NCBI GenBank assembly: GCA_030697855.1
Contig: JAUYOU010000013.1
Span: 1 to 20,044, forward strand
Length of the DNA stretch: 20,044 bases
Direction of reading: 5' to 3'
Source of the DNA: a bacterium
Lineage (GTDB): Bacteria > Patescibacteriota > Minisyncoccia > JACQLN01
Shown here: piece after piece, positions 5,809-11,832 of the stretch
How positions within the stretch are numbered: the stretch's first letter is position 1
Layout of the letters: each line of letters starts with the position of its first letter
Notes under the pieces: model-generated
Told to the model about the DNA's origin: nothing
Seen by the model: the letters and a program-made list of their open reading frames with translations, nothing else
Databases searched by the model: none
Made by a program: the position numbers and the translations under genes

Positions 5809-6903
5809 TTACCTTAGATTAAACAGCTTTTGTGCGTTCTTGTAGGCAAATTTTTCTTGCATCGTCAGGTCAAGTCTACCAATAAAATTTCTACTAATCT
5901 CGTTAATTAAACCAACGACCTCCGTATCAAAATGCCATCGATACCAACGGTCAGTTCCCCATAAAACTCTATCGGGGAAACTCTCTAGTCTCCGCTTCCA
6001 TCGCTCGGCTGATGACTGATCCAAAACACCATCAAAATTTTTTCTTACATAGGCTAACCATTGTTCGCGATTGGGTTGGTTATCATTGTTTTGCCGTTCC
6101 CAACCGTAAATGGACGTAATATCGGCATCCAGTGAATAATAAGCATTTGGATAACTCTTCATCAGTTCAAATATAATGTTCGCATTTTCTTCACCGCCAT
6201 GAAACAAGAAATTAACCTTCGAATATTGTTTCAAAATCTTTTCAACTTTCGCCTTCTGGTGATGGAAGGGATGAATCATCACAATTAATTTGTGTTTTTC
6301 TGCGAGGCCATAAAGTTCCATCAGAAATGGGTCATCGAGTTCCCGATTATCAAAAGTTTTAATCTCGCCAATTCCTTTAAAAAGGTTTGGATTCTTCTCT
6401 AAAGCGTCAGAAAAAGTTTTCGCGTCAACATTTATAAAAGAATTAAATAGGGAGGGCATCAAAAAATGAGCGATTTTCCCCGGATACTTTTTCTCGATTT
6501 TTTTGGCCATGCTCACCTCACCAGCAGAAGAAAATTTGGTTAATAAATAAAATCCTATTGTCTGTTTAGTACCGAGGGATTCCGAGAGACAGTTTAAATA
6601 ATCTGTGGTTAAAGTTTTATCCCAAGACGGAGATGGCAAACCCATCGTCACTGAAACAGAACTGACAACGCTCGAAGACACCGGCATGTGCAGATGATCA
6701 TCAATCAATGGTCCATTGTAATATGGCTCTCGGTTAAACTCTCTAGACTTTACCACTAACTCGCAATTTTCTTTTTTAACCTGCTTGGTTGAAACAATCT
6801 GTGCCAACCCCTGATCTCGATTCCACGATCCAGTCACTAAAACCACGCCACCAATCAAAGCTATAAAAATTAAAACCCATAAAACTACGCCAAATCTTTT
6901 CAT
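5809..6903 (-). CDS. Membrane-anchored amidohydrolase-family (TIM-barrel metal-dependent hydrolase) protein
   Basis: A 364-residue protein with an N-terminal membrane anchor (residues about 4-25, after MKR), so the catalytic domain should be extracytoplasmic. The rest fits the amidohydrolase-2 type metal-dependent hydrolases: DDHLH (69-72 giving the HxH pair H70/H72), MIHPFHH (H211), FLFHGG (H235) and LWGTDRW (D318) are the expected metal and acid residues in order. The substrate is unknown. The start at 6903 is chosen because the upstream in-frame extension (to 7071) runs through a tRNA-tail copy and has no family similarity. The gene is the only one in an interval bounded by tRNA-Ser tail copies, which suggests acquisition with that island. 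An extended -10 (TG-T-TAAAAT) lies just upstream, with a poor -35. Confidence 0.82.
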   Translation of the reverse strand: MKRFGVVLWVLIFIALIGGVVLVTGSWNRDQGLAQIVSTKQVKKENCELVVKSREFNREPYYNGPLIDDHLHMPVSSSVVSSVSVTMGLPSPSWDKTLTTDYLNCLSESLGTKQTIGFYLLTKFSSAGEVSMAKKIEKKYPGKIAHFLMPSLFNSFINVDAKTFSDALEKNPNLFKGIGEIKTFDNRELDDPFLMELYGLAEKHKLIVMIHPFHHQKAKVEKILKQYSKVNFLFHGGEENANIIFELMKSYPNAYYSLDADITSIYGWERQNNDNQPNREQWLAYVRKNFDGVLDQSSAERWKRRLESFPDRVLWGTDRWYRWHFDTEVVGLINEISRNFIGRLDLTMQEKFAYKNAQKLFNLR

Positions 6904-6953
6904 ACATCTAATTTTAACATGAGAAACTCGGTAAGGTGGTGGAATTTTTATTT

Positions 6954-6973
6954 TGCGGAGGCGAGAGGATTCG
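6954..6973. repeat. Copy B of the tRNA-Ser(GCU) 3' tail
   Basis: 20 nt identical to 7186-7205, covering the tRNA acceptor 3' strand and part of the T arm. It lies about 50 bp upstream of the amidohydrolase start. Confidence 0.85.
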
Positions 6974-6982
6974 GTCACGAGT

Positions 6983-7174
6983 ATTTTTCTGTTGAAAAAT
7001 CTTGCGTTCCTCCTATTTCCTATCTCGCTTTGCTCGATAAAGGAAATTTCTACGAACTGGATAAAAAACAAAGCAGTTTGTTTTTTATCCCCGGCTCGGC
7101 GCCGTCGCGCCTACGCTTTTCTCATCCTCTCTTGTCTCGCAAAAATACTCCACGCGGACAGCTAACAGCTGTCC
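6983..7174. repeat. Row of five hairpins between tRNA-tail copies
   Basis: Five successive inverted repeats fill the gap: 6983-7000 (7-bp stem), 7015-7047 (bulged), 7059-7090 (perfect 14-bp stem, 4-nt loop), 7098-7111 (GGCGC/GCGCC) and 7156-7174 (8-bp stem, 3-nt loop). No gene is supported in this interval. Confidence 0.7.
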
Positions 7175-7187
7175 TTGCGGATTATTG

Positions 7188-7276
7188 CGGAGGCGAGAGG
7201 ATTCGAACCTCTGTGGGGTTTTTTAGACCCCGACGGTTTAGCAAACCGTTGCCTTAAGCCGCTCGGCCACGCCTCC
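7188..7276 (-). tRNA. tRNA-Ser(GCU)
   Basis: 89-nt cloverleaf with acceptor pairs GGAGGCG/CGCCTCC, discriminator G and a long variable arm (CGGGGTC/ACCCC type) typical of tRNA-Ser. The T arm is GAGGTTCGAATCCTC. The anticodon loop TTGCTAA gives GCU for AGC/AGU serine codons. The 3' CCA is not encoded. Confidence 0.96.
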
Positions 7277-7290
7277 AATTTCTCCCTAAT

Positions 7291-7319
7291 ATACTACTTT
7301 AATTGCCTACACTTATCAA
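7291..7319 (-). promoter_or_regulatory. Probable promoter of tRNA-Ser(GCU)
   Basis: TTGATA (7319-7314), a 17-nt spacer and TAGTAT (7296-7291) on the minus strand, about 15 nt upstream of the mature 5' end. The -10 match is moderate. Confidence 0.5.
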
Positions 7320-7331
7320 ATCAATTATGGT
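7303..7331 (+). promoter_or_regulatory. Possible promoter of tRNA-Ser(UGA)
   Basis: TTGCCT (7303-7308), a 17-nt spacer and TATGGT (7326-7331), overlapping the divergent tRNA-Ser(GCU) promoter. The -10 is weak. Confidence 0.35.
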
Positions 7332-7365
7332 ATTTTAAGCAATAGGGTGGGCACAAGCTCAGCTT

Positions 7366-7452
7366 GGCGGGGTGCTAGAGAGGTTTAATAGGCTGGTCTT
7401 GAAAACCAGAAGGGGTGCAAGCCCCTCGTGAGTTCGAATCTCACCCCCGCCG
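7366..7452 (+). tRNA. tRNA-Ser(UGA)
   Basis: 87-nt cloverleaf with acceptor GGCGGGG/CCCCGCC, discriminator G and long variable arm (GGGGTGCAAGCCCC). The T arm is GTGAGTTCGAATCTCAC. The anticodon loop CTTGAAA gives UGA for UCA-type serine codons. CCA is not encoded. Confidence 0.96.
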
Positions 7453-7561
7453 CAGCGAATAAGATGAGCAAGTGCGGGATAAGCACACCAATGTCTTGGT
7501 GTGCTCTGAGATTCGAAGGGAGCGAGTATGCGCAGCGACCCGACTTGAATCGGAGTGAAAG

Positions 7562-7580
7562 GAATCTCACCCCCGCCGCA
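7562..7580. repeat. Duplicate of the tRNA-Ser(UGA) 3' tail
   Basis: 19 nt (gaatctcacccccgccgca) identical to 7436-7454, spaced 126 bp from the tail in the intact tRNA. The intervening DNA has a perfect 10-bp hairpin (AGCACACCAA/TTGGTGTGCT, 7480-7503) and no credible gene. Confidence 0.85.
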
Positions 7581-7588
7581 TTATAAAA

Positions 7589-8044
7589 ATGAACAAACTA
7601 ACTTGGCGAGCGTTTGAATTTGAACAACCAGAACGGCATCCTAATTGGTTTGTTTCTTTATGGATTTTGGCTTTAGCTTTAGTAGTTGTAGCTATAATTT
7701 TAAAGAGCTATCTTATGGCTGTTTTTGTAATTATTGCAGCAGCACTTCTAAATATTTATGCAGTTAAAGAACCTGCCGAATACGAATTTTCCTTAAACAC
7801 AGAAACTCTTACAATCGGCGAAAAAAACCATCATTTGACCGATTTTAAATCATTCTGGATTTTCGAAAGAGAGAATGGTAATGTTCTAAGCTTAGAAGGT
7901 AAAAATGTAATGAATTCGCACTTAGAAGTTCCCCTTGCCGAAATGGATATAGACATTGTACGCAGTATTTTATTAGCATCAGTTACAGAAAAAGAACATT
8001 CGGAATCAATGACAGACATATTGGCTAGAATTTTAAAATTTTAA
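7589..8044 (+). CDS. Two-TM membrane protein with a C-terminal soluble domain, unknown
   Basis: 151 residues. Two membrane segments near the N-terminus (about 22-41 and 44-60) are followed by a soluble beta-rich domain of about 80 residues (YEFSLNTETLTIG, FKSFWIFE, the usual opening strands of small PH-like membrane-associated domains). The layout resembles unnamed CPR proteins of the DUF5673 or bacterial-PH type, but this is recall rather than a database match. The gene starts 8 nt after the duplicated tRNA-Ser tail, with no ribosome binding site and no separate promoter seen, so it may be read through from the tRNA. No catalytic residues are evident. Confidence 0.75.
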   Translation: MNKLTWRAFEFEQPERHPNWFVSLWILALALVVVAIILKSYLMAVFVIIAAALLNIYAVKEPAEYEFSLNTETLTIGEKNHHLTDFKSFWIFERENGNVLSLEGKNVMNSHLEVPLAEMDIDIVRSILLASVTEKEHSESMTDILARILKF

Positions 8045-8066
8045 AGATAGGACGCAAGATTGTTCC

Positions 8067-8227
8067 CGATTTGTTCAAGAGCGAAGTGATTGAATACAAA
8101 TCGCAATCCCGTCAAAATTTGCCCCTATAGTTCCCTCCTTCGCTCTCATTGTCATTCGAGCTTCGGAAGGGCAAGTAGTTATTATCCGACTCAACTTGTC
8201 CTGCGAAGCTCGGCTGATAAACCGAGC
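8067..8227. repeat. Three hairpins upstream of tRNA-Arg, with a partial tRNA-like 5' string
   Basis: CGATTTGT/ACAAATCG (8067-8074 and 8096-8103), a long imperfect stem AGCTTCG...CGAAGCT (8159-8210) and GCTCGG/CCGAGC (8208-8227). gcccctatagttc at 8121-8133 matches 12 of 13 bases of the tRNA-Arg 5' end. No gene is supported between 8045 and 8235. Confidence 0.55.
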
Positions 8228-8235
8228 GTAGTAGT

Positions 8236-8310
8236 GCCCCCATAGTTCAATGGATAGAATGCGAGATTGCGGATCTCGTGATTCAGGTTCGAATCCTGAT
8301 GGGGGCACCA
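8236..8310 (+). tRNA. tRNA-Arg(GCG)
   Basis: 75-nt cloverleaf with acceptor GCCCCCA/TGGGGGC, discriminator A and encoded CCA. T8 and A9 are present, and the T arm is CAGGTTCGAATCCTG. The anticodon stem CGAGA/TCTCG holds the loop TTGCGGA, giving GCG for CGC-type arginine codons. Confidence 0.95.
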
Positions 8311-8321
8311 AAATTTTCACA

Positions 8322-8352
8322 CAAAAGAGAGCGTATTTTACGCTCTCTTTTG
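8322..8352 (+). terminator. Terminator of tRNA-Arg
   Basis: Perfect 14-bp stem (caaaagagagcgta and its complement) with a 3-nt loop, ending in TTTT. It sits between tRNA-Arg and the recG promoter. Confidence 0.8.
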
Positions 8353-8381
8353 TTGCCAACAGAACCTAAGCGACTTAGAAT
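8353..8381 (+). promoter_or_regulatory. recG promoter (leaderless arrangement)
   Basis: TTGCCA (8353-8358), 17-nt spacer, TAGAAT (8376-8381). The start site expected 7 nt after the -10 box coincides with the recG ATG at 8388, so the mRNA would have no 5' leader. Confidence 0.65.
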
Positions 8382-8387
8382 CAAAGT

Positions 8388-10463
8388 ATGTTCGACTACT
8401 CTTCACCTATTAATACTCTCTCTGGTATTGGCCCGAAAGTTTTAGAAAAACTCACCAAACTTAAAATTAAAAAAGTTAGTGATCTTTTATTACACCTGCC
8501 TTTTCGTTATGAAGATTTTTCCAACATAAAAAATATTGCCGACTTGGTTGTTGGTGAAAAAGCTACTATCACTGCCAAGATTTTAAACATTGGGCAAAAA
8601 AGAGTTTGGCGTCGCAACATGACAATCACCGAAGCTTTGTTAGAAGACGAAACCGCGCCCATAATGTCTGTTTGGTTTAACCAGCCCTATTTAACCAATA
8701 CATTAAAAAAGGGGTTGTGGGTAAATATTTCTGGAAAAATTTCTTTGGGCAAACGCGGACTATATTTTTCTAATCCGGCTTTCGAAGTTTTAGGCGAAGA
8801 ACCTTACGACGAGGAAATCCCCACTTCGCAGACGCTTCGCGGGGCAAGGCTACACACCGCAGGCTTAATTGCTATTTACCCCGAAACGGCAGGTTTAACC
8901 TCGCGTTATTTAAGATTAAAAATAAAAGCTGTTTTAGATAATTTAATAAAAATTCCAGATTTTTTACCTAGCTATATTTCCAAAGAATTTAATTTAATAG
9001 CCATACGCCAAGCGCTTCAACAAATACATTTCCCTAAAAACCAAGCCGAAATTAATAATGCTCAAAAACGCTTAGCCTTTCAAGATATTTTTTTACTGCA
9101 AATTTATTCACGAAACGAAAAAGAAAAAATAAAATCTAAACTAGCAAGTTCAATCCCCACCAATTTACCTTTAATTAAAAAATTTATTACCTCATTGCCG
9201 TTTCAACTAACTAATTCACAAAAACTAGCTTCTTGGCAAATATTAAAAGATATAGAAAAAATAACCCCTATGAACCGCATTTTAGTGGGTGATGTAGGCA
9301 GTGGTAAAACTGTGGTAGCAGCTATCGCCGCGCTAAATACTGCCAATCAAAAACAGCAAGTTGCGTTTTTAGCACCTACCGAAATTTTAGCTTCACAACA
9401 TTTTAAAACCCTAACCAACCTTTTTAAGGGCTGGCCTTTTAAAATAGGATTATTAACCGCATCGCATAAATTAAAATCTGGCCTAGATAAAATAGATATT
9501 GCAGTAGGCACGCACGCTTTAATTCAAAAAAATGTAAAATTCAAAAACCTAGCTTTAGTAGTGGTAGACGAACAACATCGTTTTGGCGTAGATCAACGAG
9601 CCTCGCTGTTAAAAGATCCAAAACATTCTGCTGTACCCCACTTGCTTTCCATGAGTGCCACACCCATACCCCGTACACTCGCTTTAACAATTTACGGCGA
9701 CTTAGATTTATCCTTATTAAAAGAATTACCCAAAGGCAGAAAAAAAATAATTACAAAATCTGTTTCGCCTTCCAACCGAGACAAGGCTTATCAATTTATA
9801 GAAAACCAAATAAAACTTGGCCACCAAGCTTTTGTTATTTGCCCACTAATAGAAGAATCCGAAGCCGCCATAATGAGCGAAGTAAAAAATGCCACGGCCG
9901 AATACGAAAAACTGTCTAAAAACATATTCCCTCATTTAAAAATTGGCTTATTGCACGGACGTTTAAAAGCCCAAGAAAAGGAACAAATAATGTTAGATTT
10001 TAAAAACAAAAAAACCAATATTTTGGTTTCAACATCTGTTGTAGAAGTGGGTGTAGATATACCTAACGCCACAGTAATGATGATAGAAGGCGCCGATAGG
10101 TTTGGGCTTTCGCAACTGCATCAGTTTAGAGGCCGAGTGGGGCGGGCCGAACATCAAAGTTATTGTTTTTTGTTTACCGAGTCTTATACAAAAAATACGG
10201 CTGAACGTTTAAGAATTTTAGTAGAAAGCGAAGATGGTTTTAAATTAGCCGAAAAAGATTTAGAAATTCGTGGCCCAGGGCAATTTTTTGGGCGTGAACA
10301 ATCGGGCTTACCCGATCTGGCTATGGCTTCGCTCAAAGACACGGGCTTGATAGAAGAAGTTCAGCAAGCTGTAAATTTATTTTTTGAAAAAGATAAAATA
10401 GAAAATAATCCTTTGCTTTCTGCCAGACTTTCAGAATTTAAAGAGAGTATTCATTGGGAATAA
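8388..10463 (+). CDS. recG: ATP-dependent DNA helicase RecG
   Basis: 691 residues, full length. RecG reverses stalled forks and drives branch migration in recombination and repair. An N-terminal helix-hairpin-helix-like opening (SGIGPKVLEKLTKLKIKKVSDLL) and OB-fold wedge domain (to about 150) are followed by two helicase domains: Walker A GDVGSGKT (about 300), DEQHRFG (DExH, about 392), MSATPIPRTLAL, VEVGVDIPNATVM and QFRGRVGR (motif VI, about 578). The end, IHWE, is the usual close of the family in this group. Residues about 146-158 contain a short extra segment (PTSQTLRGAR) of low-complexity origin before HTAGLIAIYPETAG. The gene has its own promoter just downstream of the tRNA-Arg terminator. 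A second, diverged copy of its last 31 codons lies at 11038-11130. Confidence 0.97.
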   Translation: MFDYSSPINTLSGIGPKVLEKLTKLKIKKVSDLLLHLPFRYEDFSNIKNIADLVVGEKATITAKILNIGQKRVWRRNMTITEALLEDETAPIMSVWFNQPYLTNTLKKGLWVNISGKISLGKRGLYFSNPAFEVLGEEPYDEEIPTSQTLRGARLHTAGLIAIYPETAGLTSRYLRLKIKAVLDNLIKIPDFLPSYISKEFNLIAIRQALQQIHFPKNQAEINNAQKRLAFQDIFLLQIYSRNEKEKIKSKLASSIPTNLPLIKKFITSLPFQLTNSQKLASWQILKDIEKITPMNRILVGDVGSGKTVVAAIAALNTANQKQQVAFLAPTEILASQHFKTLTNLFKGWPFKIGLLTASHKLKSGLDKIDIAVGTHALIQKNVKFKNLALVVVDEQHRFGVDQRASLLKDPKHSAVPHLLSMSATPIPRTLALTIYGDLDLSLLKELPKGRKKIITKSVSPSNRDKAYQFIENQIKLGHQAFVICPLIEESEAAIMSEVKNATAEYEKLSKNIFPHLKIGLLHGRLKAQEKEQIMLDFKNKKTNILVSTSVVEVGVDIPNATVMMIEGADRFGLSQLHQFRGRVGRAEHQSYCFLFTESYTKNTAERLRILVESEDGFKLAEKDLEIRGPGQFFGREQSGLPDLAMASLKDTGLIEEVQQAVNLFFEKDKIENNPLLSARLSEFKESIHWE

Positions 10464-10480
10464 AGCATAAAAAGAGAATA

Positions 10481-10511
10481 AAAAAACGCTCCCGAGGTAA
10501 TATCGAGAGCG
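10481..10511 (-). terminator. Terminator of the 136-residue secreted protein gene
   Basis: On the minus strand CGCTC-CGA pairs with TCGGGAGCG around a 7-nt loop, followed by a T tract at 10486-10481. Six A on the plus-strand side make it poor for recG. Confidence 0.82.
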
Positions 10512-10538
10512 CTTGTATCGTTACGGCGTGTAGTTCAA

Positions 10539-10949
10539 TTATTTTACCTTAACAACCCTAGAAACACTACCTGCAGAACCGGAGCAAGTTATTGTATATG
10601 AGATTCCGACAACTTTTGGATCAATAATTCTGTTCCCATCTGAACCAACCTTGCCTAAGCAAACTTTTTCTCCACCATTGGTAGCAACCGTTGGCCGCCA
10701 ACTGGAAGTGCAACTGGTAACATTCAAAGAACTCCACTTAAGATCATAACAACCCTTATCATAACTAGACGGACTTTCCTTGGCATCAAAAAACAAAATC
10801 GGCGGGAAAGTCTGGCCGACATACGCTCCCATGTTCGATTCCCCGCTAATTAAATTACCGGACCTTTGAAAATTGAAATAACCAACACCGGCCACTACGG
10901 CAACAGTCATCAATAGTAGCCCTTTTAGAATATTAGAACTTGATTTCAT
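10539..10949 (-). CDS. Small membrane-anchored or secreted protein with an Ig-like beta domain
   Basis: 136 residues. A positively charged start and hydrophobic segment (about 8-26) form a signal or membrane anchor. The rest (about 45-136) is beta-rich with four cysteines (C67, C80, C97 and C122, approximate) and the pattern CYDLKWSSLNVTSC then GISYTITCSG then VSRVVKVK. This resembles the short Ig-like beta-sandwich repeats common in CPR surface proteins, here as a single domain. The function is probably in surface attachment or envelope structure (inference). The gene is monocistronic with a consensus promoter (10978-11006), a 22-nt leader without an obvious Shine-Dalgarno sequence, and its own terminator. 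It sits between recG and a duplicated recG tail, so it probably arrived as a cassette. Confidence 0.8.
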   Translation of the reverse strand: MKSSSNILKGLLLMTVAVVAGVGYFNFQRSGNLISGESNMGAYVGQTFPPILFFDAKESPSSYDKGCYDLKWSSLNVTSCTSSWRPTVATNGGEKVCLGKVGSDGNRIIDPKVVGISYTITCSGSAGSVSRVVKVK

Positions 10950-10977
10950 TTTTATATAAGTGATTAATAATAATTCA

Positions 10978-11006
10978 ATTATAGAGAATAAAACATCTTA
11001 TATCAA
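10978..11006 (-). promoter_or_regulatory. Promoter of the 136-residue secreted protein gene
   Basis: TTGATA (11006-11001), a 17-nt spacer and TATAAT (10983-10978) on the minus strand, with the start site near 10971. Confidence 0.82.
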
Positions 11007-11037
11007 ATAAACTTTTCCACTACTACCCTTTTTATAA

Positions 11038-11130
11038 GCCGTAAAAAAATTAGAAAAAGATAAAATAGAAAACCATCCATTACTTTCTGAAAGACTTTCG
11101 GAATTTAAACAAGATATTCATTGGGAATAA
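11038..11130 (+). pseudogene. Second copy of the recG 3' end
   Basis: Colinear over 78 nt with 10386-10463 (about 67 identical by eye) and in frame to a TAA, ending EFKQDIHWE where recG ends EFKESIHWE. Similarity continues upstream to an Ala-Val pair and then stops at a TAA. Many differences are synonymous or conservative, which points to a separately evolved recG allele rather than a decaying duplicate. No start codon or upstream recG sequence is present, so it is a remnant. Confidence 0.85.
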
Positions 11131-11131
11131 A

Positions 11132-11165
11132 TAAAAAATGTCCCGATATTTATATCGAGACATTT
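11132..11165 (-). terminator. Terminator of the 112-residue orphan gene
   Basis: 14-bp stem on the minus strand (AAATGTC-CGATAT with ATATCGGGACATTT, one wobble) followed by TTTT. It is placed right after the duplicated recG tail. Confidence 0.82.
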
Positions 11166-11170
11166 GTACA

Positions 11171-11509
11171 TTAGAACCGCAGTTCTGTTTGAATAACACC
11201 ACTAACAAAATCAATCTTTTTCTCCTTTCTTTCTTTTGTGATAACCGGAACCTGAAGATCTTCCATTGTGGTTGGTGCCAAAACACCAATTTGGTAAATC
11301 TCGGCGTTTCCGATAAAAACCTTCACGCCTAGTGTTCTTTCGAATCTGGCGGCAAACAGAAGCCGAGCTTGAGCCACAGAATATGCCGCCACCCTTCGCA
11401 GGCAAGGATGGAAAAGACTTTCAATAAGTCTGACAGTATTACGAAACTGAAGCTCGCCCCCAATCTCATATTCTAACTTCGGAACATGACGCTTCCTAAG
11501 TTTAGGCAT
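11171..11509 (-). CDS. Hypothetical 112-residue basic protein
   Basis: Not recognised. It is soluble and basic, with a Lys/Arg-rich start (MPKLRKRHVPKLE), a helical middle including AAYSVAQARLLFAARFE and a beta-rich end. No cysteine cluster, membrane segment or catalytic signature is visible. Expression signals are unusually good: a perfect consensus promoter (11566-11594), a leader of about 50 nt with AAGGGG 5 nt before the ATG, and a strong terminator, making it a self-contained monocistronic unit. The middle section may be nucleic-acid binding because of charge, but that is a guess. Alternative minus-strand frames in the same interval lack these signals and look like shadows. Confidence 0.72.
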   Translation of the reverse strand: MPKLRKRHVPKLEYEIGGELQFRNTVRLIESLFHPCLRRVAAYSVAQARLLFAARFERTLGVKVFIGNAEIYQIGVLAPTTMEDLQVPVITKERKEKKIDFVSGVIQTELRF

Positions 11510-11565
11510 AAAAGCCCCTTATGGAATAAGTGTGATAAGTGTGAAAAGAACAATATTGTATATAT

Positions 11566-11594
11566 ATTATACTGTCCTAATTCCTGTTTGTCAA
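11566..11594 (-). promoter_or_regulatory. Consensus promoter of the 112-residue orphan gene
   Basis: TTGACA (11594-11589), exactly 17 nt and TATAAT (11571-11566) on the minus strand. This is a perfect match to the sigma-70 consensus, predicting strong transcription from about 11559. Confidence 0.88.
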
Positions 11595-11671
11595 TCTAGA
11601 TTTAGGCGTTACCCAAAACTGTCGTCGCTCAAGAAATTTCGCTCCTCTTTAAAACCACTCGTTAATGTAAA

Positions 11672-11832
11672 CTAATCAGGTGCCTTCGGCACATCTGATT
11701 AGCCGTTTCGCAGATAAAAGTAAATCAATTTACTTTTATTTTTCTGCTCAACTGCCACGGGAAAACATTTGTTTTCCCAACCCCTTTCTTGTTTCTGGGT
11801 TACCCCTTTCTGGATTTAGGGGTAACCCAGAA
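11672..11832. repeat. Row of four hairpins overlapping the glycosyltransferase 3' end
   Basis: 11672-11702 (CTAATCAG-GTGCC/GGCAC-CTGATTAG), 11714-11739 (perfect 12-bp stem, 2-nt loop), 11759-11778 (perfect 9-bp stem, 2-nt loop) and 11793-11832 (perfect 15-bp stem, 10-nt loop). The last contains the glycosyltransferase stop codon. No T tract typical of a terminator follows the strongest stems in the minus direction. Confidence 0.75.

Noticed and set aside
6904..7071. N-terminal extension of the amidohydrolase to an earlier start
   Set aside because: The extension translates the tRNA-tail copy and hairpin DNA; the ATG at 6903 directly precedes a proper membrane anchor.
7385..7570. Minus-strand frame across tRNA-Ser(UGA) and its spacer
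   Set aside because: It is an antisense translation of a tRNA and its duplicated tail.
8818..8860. Repeat insertion in recG (PTSQTLRGAR)
   Set aside because: The DNA has short ttcgc repeats and weak pairing, but this linker varies in RecG, so an insertion event could not be supported as in tsaD or valS.
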